64,000 bases of DNA from Lumbricus terrestris (lineage: Eukaryota; Annelida; Clitellata; Crassiclitellata; Lumbricidae), in contig OX457053.1 in the NCBI GenBank assembly GCA_949752735.1, forward strand, positions 31,343,400 through 31,407,399, given 5' to 3'. Position numbers and translations under genes: made by a program. The notes below the pieces were generated by a model. It was given only the letters and a program-made list of their open reading frames with translations. It made no database searches and had not been told where the DNA came from. This document shows, in pieces, positions 31,446-43,000 of the stretch (its first letter is position 1; every line of letters begins with the position of its first letter).

Positions 31446-34400
31446 CAGTGCCGGCGCTAGCACCCCCGTACCCCCCAGCCGGGGGGGCCCCGAGCATGAA
31501 AGGGGCCCCAAATTTAGCTGGTCATTATGCCTATTCGTGACTGTACAGATCCGGGCTGGTACATGCCTCAACTAACCATATGGCACTGCCATAGCAGACC
31601 TAATGCAAATATCATACTGATTTTGGGCGTAAGTATAAAGCCATCTAAACTAACTCAGGCAATTTCATCCACTTTCTCAAGCACAACGTTTATAAATTGT
31701 AACTTATTCTAATTGCTAATTGGACCTGCGTGAGGCCCAAACATGAAAGCCTGTGTATATAGGGTCCCAGATGTCCTTGTTGTGTGTAATCTCAAGTTTG
31801 CAAGGGACCTCAAATGTAGCTGGTAATTATACCCTGTTCATTCATGAAACCACGCACCAAATTATGTTTTAGCGCAAAGCATACAAAATAATATTACGCA
31901 AACCAATAGAGGATTGCCCTTCAACCAAAGAGGAGACTTGGGGGTGTGGACAGGGGCACGGACCCACAATTTGTGGTTGGGACGGAATTCTTGTATCCCC
32001 AATATTTCATACGTATCATCCACTGACCATCAATAATGATCAATTTTGTTAAGATGACAGCCTATAATTATATGCTACCATTAGGGTGGTCGCATCTGTA
32101 ATGGCAAATTTTCAACTTCATTTTTGTTCTTTCCCCAACCCACCATTTGGTGCCACTTGGTAAAAGACTGATGCAGCCCAAAAATTATCCCGATAGAAAA
32201 ATATTTAGGACTAGCACAACGTGTTTGAAGTTTTGGATTTTACGAAATTTCATCGTCTTTTTGAGTATAATGCTAATTTAGCTACATTTTTGGACCTATG
32301 ACTAGTTTTAACAGAAATGCAACATTCTTTTACTCAAGCACGACTGACAAGTATGTCTGACTTCTACAATGATGATAATGGTTTGTTATATTTTTATGAA
32401 CAATTGATCATCACAATAGTATTTGACTCGTGAGTCCCTGAGATCGATGACCATAGACCTTTACTATAAATCTACTTTAAATTTCTGTTAGCTGCCATTG
32501 GCACTTTGCTGTTGAGTTGCTTAACTCGGGTTCTGCTAAAAATAAAGATAGCCCCTCCCGCTTCTGGCTTGGCCTACCAGGAGTGATCCAGCACTTAGGC
32601 CATTAGTGTTAAGCTACCGAACCCACTGCTGTAAAACCGATCTGCGTGTCGTGCTATAGTGGGCCGTATTTCGTATAACATGTACGTGTAGGCCTAATCA
32701 TTCTGCGGTGTGTCAGATTGGGTGATGAAATGAAGATTATTGTACTAGAAAGTCAACACATTGCCATGTTCTTTTGATAGTCCTGGTTTCTATCTACAGG
32801 GATTCTTTGTTACACTAAAGGCTCTTTATTACATGCTTAACTTTAACACAAATTCTGATATAATACGGACAAGGACCTCAATAATAGTTGAACTAGAGAA
32901 AACTACTGATGACACATGTATTTTCGTTTATTGTGGTAATCAGAGCAGAATGACACAGCGCATCACAGATAAGATTTATCAAGAGTTGCTGTAAAGAAAG
33001 GAATTAAAATAGATGTTGAAATTGTTGAGATCATAATTTTTATAGATCAAAGAAATTACTTATTACCACATAGGAGTCAAAAAGCAGCTTTTAAACAACT
33101 TCCAAAGAGAGCATCATAATTGAGTGCCTGATGAAGACTACTCACATTGTTGTCTATTTCATAATATAGAAGTTATCCAATTAAAAGTATAAGCTTACTT
33201 TTAGAGCTGAAAACATGAACACAGAGTCAAACAATTGACACAGAAAGTGCTGTCAAGAGTGGACTCAAATTACACTGCCTTTATTAGCTATTGTAAATTA
33301 ACTACCTATTATAAATTAGCATGAAAGGCGATGGTGTCAAACACGTAAGATATATGCGACTCAAAATCTCTACATCATGCTCAGCAATAGATCCAGCTGA
33401 AATTACAGTGGCCGCATGGACATCTCAGACGACCAACCAATTCAAGGGTATAAGTATAGCACTCTCAAGACAACACCCATTGGTACACCCTTGGAGGCAG
33501 ATGAACACCTTCCTTGGGCAACATGCCAGAGATTTCACTTTGAGGGAAGTGAATCGTGAAAACTACAACATAGCCCAAACCCATGCAAAGACCAAATGCA
33601 ATTTGAACTGTGAGACAGTGTAATAATGCCTCAGCTCGAAAACATTTTAGCCTATAATTATTTTGAGAAAAAAATAATGGATTTCTACTTTTTAATATTA
33701 GGCTCCAGTTCCTTGTACCCAGTAACCCCATGAACAATGACGGTAGAAAAAGAAATATTTCTCAGAAATCAGACCTCATTAAGAATTTTGGTGATTTTGC
33801 AGAATAAATTTATTATATAGGACACAGATGAAACCGCACAATTTTTTTTATTTTTCCCCAATATAATTTATACTATTACTGTTCCCTTACTGTAGCAGTC
33901 TAAGAACAATACGCTATTATAATCAATCAAGACAAGGTAAAACAGGTACTATTTGTAAAGAAATAAGATATGATAGATATTATCTGTGATGCGGTGTGTT
34001 ATACAGGTTTTCTAGCCTTAGAGGAATTTTTCTTGAAGTGGCGCTATATAAATTGATGATCATGATTACGATGACAGTAGCATCATCATGTTTAAGTGTG
34101 GAGCAACTGCAGGTAGTTGAATTGATTCCTGGTTTGAAGATTCCTGGTTGACCACAGCCATATAGCTACTTTTGAGCATTAGAAGTCTTGCTATTATAAG
34201 GGTAAAACTTTGATGGCGTTGTGCTAGTCCTAAATATTAATATTTTGTCTTACAACTTTTTGTGTGATGTTTCTGGGGAGAATGGAACCAAACGGCGCCT
34301 TGGGGAACAGTCAATTCCAACTTTCATTTTTAACGACCACCCTAGCTACCATTGCAGTTGGCAGATCGGACAAATTTAAACAATGGAGAGGGGACACTCT

Positions 34401-34654
34401 GAAGTCCTAAACCACGACTAACAGCATTGAAAAATGAGCAATTTTTGTAAAGATGACAGCTTAAAATTCTACCATACCAGCATGGAAATTCAAAAAAATT
34501 TAACAATTGGGAGGGAACATTTATTGAAGTCTTACACCATGTATTTTAGCACTTGTATTATGAGAAATTTTGCTGAGATGAGAGCTCAAGGTAAGGTATG
34601 GAGGCCTCAAGCTTTTTTTCGGGGGGGGGCCCCGGTACCCTAGCGCCGGCACTG
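31446..34654. mobile_element. hAT element, CAGTGCCGGCGCTAG family, copy 1 (contains nested hAT)
   Basis: CAGTGCCGGCGCTAGC begins it and CTAGCGCCGGCACTG ends it. CCTAGGCT duplicates at 31438-31445 and 34655-34662. Removing the nested insertion 32082-34344 leaves about 0.95 kb, the size of the copies at 39613-40611 and 60917-61741. Confidence 0.95.
32082..34344. mobile_element. Nested hAT-like element, TAGGGTGGTCG termini
   Basis: TAGGGTGGTCG at the left pairs with CGACCACCCTA at the right. GCTACCAT duplicates at 32074-32081 and 34345-34352. A second inverted pair (TATTTAGGACTAGCACAACG and its complement) lies about 120 bp inside each end. Two short frames (32761-32994, 33321-33623) are not recognised and may be transposase remnants. 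A LINE tail phrase lies near 34045-34075. Confidence 0.88.
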
Positions 34655-34679
34655 CCTAGGCTGGAACATGTACATGTAC

Positions 34680-34990
34680 GTGTTTCGGTTTGAAAGAGTT
34701 TACATACCAATGCATGTATACTGTGACTCACCATTGTAACCTTTAACCAAATTCATGGCTCGAAAGATCTTGCACCGTTGTGCTTTCGTTAGGATCACCT
34801 CTCAAAAGTTCTTACACATCGTGATTTTCATCAAATGCACGCCTAAGATACGAAACATAATCTCATCTAATATTTGATAAGCACTTCTCAAATCAGCAGA
34901 GCTATTCAAAATCCCTCTAAGCGTGACAAGCCCATGTAAAGAGAAAGTTCTTACAGCAGCGAAAGATGCAGCGAAAAGATCACGTCACTA
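34680..34990. other. Non-coding stretch, nothing recognised
   Basis: No gene, repeat or terminus was seen between the hAT element and the duplicated flank. Confidence 0.5.
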
Positions 34991-34999
34991 AATTACATC

Positions 35000-36494
35000 A
35001 CCAGAGATCTCACCTCTGTAGTCTGTACCCTTTTCCACAAATTCATGTCTCGGAGGAGTGTTGGAAAGAGGAAAGCACACATGAAAGAAGAGAAGAATAT
35101 GGAAAGAGAGGAAGGAAGGAAGGATTTTAGAGAAGAAAGGAAGGAAGGATGAGAGAGAAGGATGGGCGGATGAAATGTTGGTCGACAGAAATTAATGATG
35201 GAGTGAATGAAGAGAGAAGACAAGGAGAGGAGGAATGGAAGGAAAGATTAAGAGAATATCGTATGGGAAGAATGGAGAGTTGGATGATGGGAGCGTGAGA
35301 GGTGTAGAGGAAGATATGAAAGGAGGAAGAGAGAAATAAATGAAGAGAGGAGTGGAGGATGGCATGACAGGAGGCGTAGAGGAGTGAAGTAAGAGAGCAA
35401 AAAAGGATGAGATGAATGTATGAAGATGGGAGGAGACGAGTGGAAGGAAGGTAGAAAATGAGGGAGAAGATGAATGAATGGGGTTAGAGAGCACGAGAGG
35501 AGCGATTGGAGGAATGAAAGGAGGAGAAGAATGGCGGAAGAGAGGAAGAGAGTATTGGAGGAAAGCAGTGGAGGGTTGAATGATGGAGGGAAGAGAGGAG
35601 TGAAGGAGGATAGAAGAGTGGTGTGAAGGATCGCATGAAATGATGCGACAAGTGAAGAAATAGATGATCGGAGGAGGAGGATTGAGGGCGACAGATGGAG
35701 CTTAAATTATGGTGCGAGCTGTTGCAGGATAATAATCTAATTAGGGTTGAGGAATATGACTCGACAAGGATCCAATTAATGTGCAAATAGAATCTAATTA
35801 GGATTCGTCATTGACCCATGGTGGGCGGGTCAATGACCCATGGTGGACGGGTTAATGACCCATGGTGGACGGGTTAATGACCCATGGTGGACGGGTTAAT
35901 GACCCATGGTGGACGGGTTAATGACCCATGGTGGACGGGTTAATGACCCATGGTGGACGGGTTAATGACCCATGGTGGACGGGTTAATGACTCATCGTGG
36001 GCAAAGCGAATTGTATTTTAATGGTATTATATTGAGTGCGCCAGAATTAGTACTCATCCCACTACTGATATAATCGAAAAACTATGAGGTGCAATCCACT
36101 CGCCCCTAGTAGACTACCACGGCATTATCAGAAATAACATTTGAATGGTGTGGCATATAACCACACTTTGTACCTTAAAATGTGTCTAAATTATCCTACT
36201 ACAAACACCTAAAAATATCAAAATCTTATTCCATGTGAAACAAGTTGGAGAAACAAAAAACCTGGAGTGGTGGTAACCACATCCTTGGTATACCGAGAGT
36301 TCGTAGCAGGATCGTTGATACTATGAAGTTGCATATGCGACACCGCATATGTTTATACATATAGCTAATTATATATTATACATACCGAACGCACAATAAT
36401 TAATGTTACTTCTTTTGGCATTCGAGCCAACTATTCCTATAAAGTGATGGTTTGGCATTCAGGAGCATAATTGCTCATGCCAGCACACAACAGA
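35000..36494 (-). repeat. Gene 2 3' flank, duplicated at 21830-23130
   Basis: Its reverse complement is collinear with 21830-23130, starting right after the gene 2 stop codon. It is purine-rich on the + strand (GGAGGA-type). The frames here are composition artefacts. Confidence 0.85.
35813..36001. repeat. 22-bp minisatellite, about 8.5 copies
   Basis: The unit GACCCATGGTGGACGGGTTA-AT starts at 35813, 35835, 35857, 35879, 35901, 35923, 35945, 35967 and a partial 35989. The paralogous position (about 22396-22427) has a single related unit, so the array expanded only here. Confidence 0.95.
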
Positions 36495-37099
36495 CTAAGC
36501 TATTTTCTTCATCAACATTCGAGTAATTGAAACGGCTATCTTTGGCTTGGGAGGCACGTCCTTCACATAGATAAACGCAACCGAATTATAATTGCCGTTG
36601 ATGTTCAGACCCAAGCAAGCATTGTACCAGGAACCTCCTGAATATATGGCCGCACAGTTTGTGCCGTATCGATCATTGTCGGCATCGCTGGTTGAGAACT
36701 TCATACCATTGTGACAATCGCCTCCAGCATTGTTGAGCACGTTGAGCATATCTCCCCAACTGTACACTGACACATGAAGACGGTAATAATCGGCAGATGA
36801 CCCGACCAGGAAATCGTTGTATTCCACTGAATACCAGGTGGCATTTTTCTTCCCAATGACTTCGATTCTCAACAACCACGATTCCTGGCTTGTCATCTGA
36901 TGGATGTTTTCCAATCCCATCCAGTATTCGCCATTCCAGACCCCGAAACCTTTCTGATAGTCGATCCACGGTCGGTTGAAATTCGTCAATCCATTAAACC
37001 TCTGTTGGAAAACGATCCATCCATTCACCGATAGAACTGGAATGGTAATGTTCAAATCGGGAATAACTACGGTCTCGTTTGTGTAGCGAACTTGGAACG
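36495..37099 (-). CDS. Gene 2 exon 4: fibrinogen C-terminal domain (FReD)
   Basis: It starts after TTTTCAG with FQVRYTNETVVIPDL and continues VNGWIVFQQRFNG, EYWMGLENIHQMT, MKFSTSDADNDRYGTNC, then GGSWYNACLGLNINGNYNS, ending RMLMKKIA and a stop at 36495. The Met at 37055 is internal, not the start; the exon runs to the acceptor at 37100. Alignment to gene 1 is gap-poor over the whole domain. Confidence 0.93.
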
Positions 37100-40000
37100 C
37101 TGAAAATTATCACAAGTCATTTCAAATTTGCATCATCAAAAATTTTGCATTTTAAATGCGTCTAAGTTCTACTAATAATAAATCACAGACAAATTTCCTG
37201 CTGCACAGTTTTTCTTACCAATATTGTCTCAATTGACGAAGAAATTTACGACTATAGTGATAAACATATTACCATGTTTATTGTCATCCTTGAGGCCCTT
37301 TATCAATTTCGTCTTTACTTAGGATAAGATAAGCATAATCTTTAAAAATATTTTAATTTCCTTTATTCAATAATCTCGATTGACAGACTGTACAACTGGT
37401 TCCAGTGTGCAATTATGCAGTTGGCACAATTCACAAGCACTCAGATCACAGAATACATAAATCTTGGCTACTATAGCCGAACAGCCTGCAATACACGGCG
37501 CTAACAACAGCCAACAACGCACGTTTATCCCACGGGTCTCAAACTCGGTATCTCTCGCTCTCCATCCCAGCGTGTTATCCAATGCGCTACCGCCCCCCCC
37601 CCCAATTAGTTGTAGACGTCCACCAATGGTAATAGATCAATTGCTATCCGCAGTTAAGTGTACAGACATGGTCTAATAAACGTACATCATCCATGGAACC
37701 AATTTCCCCCTGGACAAAAACTCCCTGGACAAACCCCCCGGTGGCGCATTGTATAACACGCTGGGATGGAGAGCGAGCGAGAGGCACCGAGTTCGAGCCC
37801 CGCAGGGTAGACTGCTTTTCATCCGTCGTCCCACATCGTGGTTTGTTATTTTTTTATCCGAAAAAATAATAGCCTCGAAGTCGTTTCTTCGTGTGACTTT
37901 TATGACGATTAGTATTTTAGTTATACAGCTGAAAATATTGATAACAAACCACGAAGTGGGAAGACGGATAAAAATCTTTTCACAGCAAAACAAGAAGAAA
38001 ACCTGGGGTAATTTGAAACCTTTACACCGGGAAACACTCGCATATGTAGGGGAAGTAGGGGCGAGATGGACCCTTGGGGCATGATGGATCCCGTCAATAT
38101 AAGATATATATGATGTCGCCACCTATCGAATGAACTTTAATTATTGTAACACTGTTGGAGCTTTGGTGATTTGACCAAAATAAGCGACCGAAACGACATT
38201 TTTTCGTTTTTTATGATGAAAAGTTGATTTTCGACCTGTTCGATCCTATTTTCAAGAAACAGTTTTTTGCTAAGTATTCAATTGCACATTGTCACAGGCT
38301 TTTGATGCAAGTATATTTCGTTAAACACCCTTTTCTGCCGTATTAACGAATTCGGTATTGGCAGGATACCCAGTAGATCAAATTTTTAATTGGTGAAAAG
38401 TTTATACCTTACGCATGGGGGCGAGTTGGATCAGTCACCGACGGGGCAAGACGGATCTTGTGATCCATCTTGCCCCGTTTGTGTGAATTTCTCCTATGGC
38501 TCGAATTTTTTCCTCCGATTTCACATGTTAATTAATTATTATGTTATTATTACTATAACAATAATTGTTGGATACAATAATAATGACAATTAACGCGAAA
38601 GTCATGATTGCAGTGGTCTACCTTGTTCCACCATGGGGGCAAGATGGACCACTAAAATCACCTAAAATTGAAAAATCTAGTCCAATGTAACTTCTGTGTT
38701 ATTCTCACTGTTTTACATTATAGACGATCACATTTATGCATAAAATAGTATTCTGCATGTGATCAGAACATGCTATGATGAAAGACTAATGCGTGGAGCA
38801 TGATTTATTAGATTGGTCCATCTTGCCCCATAGTGGGGCAAGACGGACCATTACGACTACATTTTTAAATTTTAAAAATCTTATTATCAAAAAGGGATGC
38901 AATTAAATTTGTGTTGCCCTTAGCTATGGTACTGTATGAGCTGCGAGTGGCCAAAAAATTTGTGCCCGTCAAGCACGTTTATGGTGTCTCAAAACCAAAA
39001 ATCCGTTACGGGGTCCGTCTTGCCCCTACTTCCCCTAACATTCTTATCTAAAAGTTTTGAACGTATCATTGCTAATCAGTCAATCTTTTTTTAGATGTAG
39101 GGTTGCTCCATTCTCATCAATCTGGGTTTCTTAAGAATCACACTCTACTCAGAAGCGCTTCCGACTACAGCGCGGACACTGAATCGGAGTTTCACGTCGA
39201 AGCGCCGAGCAATTGCGACTTAATGACTTGCTCAAGGTCTCTCCACGGCGACTCGAGGTGGATTCGAACCTGCAATCATCCAGTTGCAAGGCAACAAAAA
39301 TACCCACAAAACCACCGCGATCCACGCCAATGTCATAACCATAAAAATTATGTGCTTCCTGTCACCCTAACTCAGCCGAAACTCTATAATAATATTATAG
39401 AGTTTCGCATATTATGCGGATTGATATTATAGACTGGTAGCGCTAACGGTGTAATTAGGGGCAGTCTGAGTGCATAATTTTGATTTCGTTGCAAGTTTAA
39501 CTGGACGCAGATGCATAGCTATCCGGTGAGAACATTACTGACTGAATGTCATCTATCACCCATCTAGGCTACATTGTACTTTGTAATGCAAACTTATTCC
39601 TTCGATGCCATCCAGTGCCGGCGCTAGGGTACTTGAGGCCCCCCCCAAAAAAACTTGGGCCCCACATACCTTGAGCTGTCATCTCCGCAAACTTCTCATA
39701 ATATAAGTGCTGAAAGACATGGTGTAAGACTTCAATAAATGTCCCAACCCAATTGTTAAATTTTTTGGAATTTCCATGCTGTAATGGTAGAAATTTTAAG
39801 CTGTCATCATTAAAAAATAGCTCTTTTTCATTGCTGCTAGTCGTGGTTTAGGACTTCAGAGCCTTTAGTGTCCCTCACCATTGTTTAAATTTATCCGATT
39901 TGCCAACTGTATTGGTAGCATTTATAGGCTGTCATCTGAACAAAATTGATCATTATTGATGGGCAGTGTATGATACTTATGAAATATTTCTGAAATATTG

Positions 40001-43000
40001 GGGATATAAGAATTCCGTCCCAACCACAAATTGTGGGGCCGTGTCCCTGTCCACACCCCCTAAAGTCTCCTCTTTGGTTGAAGGCCAATGCTCAATTGGT
40101 TTGAGTAATATTATTTTGTATGCTTTGCGTTAAAACATAATTCGGTGCGTGGTTTCAGGATTGAGCAGTTATGAAAGGTGTATTTACCAGCTACATTTGA
40201 GGCCCCTTGCAGACTTGAGGTCAGACACATACCACGGACATCTGGGACCCTACACAGGCTTTAATGTTTGGGTCTCACGCAGATTTTATTTTGAGGCCTC
40301 ATCCAATTAGCAATTAGAATAAGTTAAAATTTATAAGACCGTATATGCACAGTCACAAATAGGCATAATGATCGGCTAAATTTGGGGCCCCTTTCAAACT
40401 CTAATGGTTATATAGGCCTACTTATGCCCAAAACCAGTATGATATTTGCATTAGGTCTGCTATGGCAGTGCCATATATGGTTAGTTGAGGCATGCACCAG
40501 ACCGGATCTGTACAGTCACAAATAGGCATAACGACCAGCTAAATTTGGGGCCCCTTTCAAACTCGGGCCCCCCCAATTGGGGGGTACGGGGGGGTGCTAG
40601 CGCCGGCACTGATGCCATCGTAGCAGCGCTTCGTGAGGCGCTTCATCTAAACGGATGCAGACCAATGTTTACAAAGCTATATAGCTATAATAGTTTTGTT
40701 GTCGGTCAAAATCACTTTGCCGCCGTCAGATTGATGATGATGACGACGACAACATCGATGACTATACTTACATGTACTTGCCGGTGGACAACACGTTAGC
40801 CATGTTCTGTCGGAACGGAAACACCCGATCTCTTTTTCAGGAGACGCTACGTTGGCTGTACATCCATAGAACAGGGATCCGTTGAACGTGAACGGAAGGG
40901 AACAGTTTTCCGGTTGGATGCAGTCGACTGAATAAAATCAGACAATCCTCATAGTTGAGGTTGAGTTAGGTTGACGTAGGTAGACCTATACAGATGGCCA
41001 GGATATAAGATGTGTGTGCTAGGCTACTTATAGGATAACTAGGGAGTTTCCGCCGTATGGGCCCACTCCATTGGTGACAAGGCGTGAAGGCAGTGGCGTA
41101 GGTTTAGGGGTTAAACTCCCATTGGCTCAGATGAAAGTTTTTAAAGGCTTTTATCCACTTAAATAAGAAAAACAAAACAATTGCTTGTAGTAACAATTGT
41201 TTTTCTTACTTTATTCCCTTTGTTAATTTATTCTCTTTTTACATCGTGGTTCAATAAAAAGTAAGCCAAACTGTTTTTCTTCAATCAATCGCATAAATTT
41301 ATATAGCGCCCCTTCAAGATCTCTACTCAGAGGCGCTCCAAACCCAGACCTGGTCAAAGTGAAAGGTCTTGAGAAGACGGTAGAAAAAGCCTGCAGCAGA
41401 GTCACGGGGAAGCGAACGGAGAGCCGCAGGGAGGCCATTCCAGATAACTGGACCCACCACGGAAAATACTCTCCGCTGCATAGTAGCGGTACGACAAAAA
41501 GGGACATGATAGTCACCGTGGGCAGCGGACCGCAGCGAACGACGGCCCAGAGAAATCGAGACGGAGTAAAAAGCTCACATAGGTATGATGGAGCTTGAGA
41601 CAGAATGCTGCGCCAAGCAATAGACGAAACTCTATAAGCAATGCGTTGCTGCAGTGGGCGCCAGTGGAGTGTGTCCCTCATGAAGGCAGATACGTGAGCA
41701 AACCGGGAGAGGCCACGAACCAAGCGTGCTGCAGATCGAAGGACCCTAACCAAGGAGTTCAGACGGACCTGTGGGAAGCAAACATAAAGATAAGAGCAGT
41801 AATCTAAGCGGCTGCAAACAAAGGCATGGACAAGAGTAGAAGATGCAGTGAATCAGAGAGAGCGAGCAACGACGCGCAGCTGTCGAATTTGGTAATAGCA
41901 GGCACGTGACAGGGAGGAGATGTGCTTAGAGAAGGAGAGTTCTTGGTCCAAGATGACCCCAAGGTCTCGAACAGATGTAGAGAAGGTTACAAGGGGAACT
42001 CATGTGCGAGAGCAGCCAAGTCAATCTTGGCCAGCTGCTGGCGAGTTCCCAGCCATATAAATTGCGTCTTCAAAGAAAATTTCAAATACCTCTAATGCCT
42101 GATGATCAATCATACTAAATAAATTCAAATATTTAGAGAATTGAGCCAAGAATGGGATTCCAAAATATCATTGCATAAATTTGAACGGCTAGAAAGATAT
42201 GAATATTTCAACTTCATCTCCCTAAATTTCAGTTTTCAGCAAGTATTTTATGGTGTTTGTACTGGAAGAGACGATTGTTCGTACTCTTTCAGGTTTGGTG
42301 GCGAGCGGTGCTAATTGAGCAGCAGGCTAAATCTTCGGGGGACTTTAGTTGCAGCGTAGCACGTGGGTTATCGTTCAACTTCAATCGCACAGAGAATTAA
42401 CCCGAAACAGTTTTCAATCTTTTCTTGCTGGTTAATTGATCATCGGTTTATAATATTTACATTGTATTTATAACGATTCACTTGTCATAGCCTAATCTAT
42501 TCTTCGATCCTTCGCTCACTCCAGGCCCTTTCTTCCAAGGCCCCTCGTTCGCCACTGATCCCTTCGCCTCCCTGCGGCCAATGCTCTCTCGTCAATTATC
42601 CCCGGCGAATGATCCCTCCTCTCCTGTCGCGTCCCTTCTTAAACCCATTTCTTCCAGCTGTCAATCATTCCCTTCAGACCCTGCGTGGCACCAGTTGCCC
42701 GCCCATTGCATCTCTCTGTCTCTCTCTATCTCTTTCTCCCACTCTCTCCTCTCTATATATTGGTAATGACTAATAGGCTAAGTGTTCACAGAAAATGATC
42801 TAGGCCTATAATTATGATCATTAGGCCAACAATTAATCAAATAAGAGTCATAAAACATAAAAACAATACATAGTTATAAGCATCATCGCCGACTACTCCC
42901 TCACTACAGTGTTCGTTGCGATTTCGACGCTTAATAGTTGCCAATTTTGGTCTTCAGTGATCCTGGCGCAATAATTAACGCAGTATATTATCGCAGCGTT

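Noticed and set aside
31059..31571. Frames with long Tyr-Ile runs
   Set aside because: Translation of TA microsatellites inside hAT elements.
35192..35786. Ser/Pro/Leu-rich - strand frames (and 22526-22822 +)
   Set aside because: Pyrimidine-rich tract present in both duplicated flanks. Codons are not conserved between the two copies, so coding is unlikely.
35813..36001. CRISPR-like array
   Set aside because: 22-bp units abut with no spacers, so it is a tandem repeat.
39230..39335. Functional tRNA gene
   Set aside because: A B-box-like GGTTCGAATCC is present but the acceptor stem and overall length do not pair well. It is better read as a SINE head or pseudo-tRNA.
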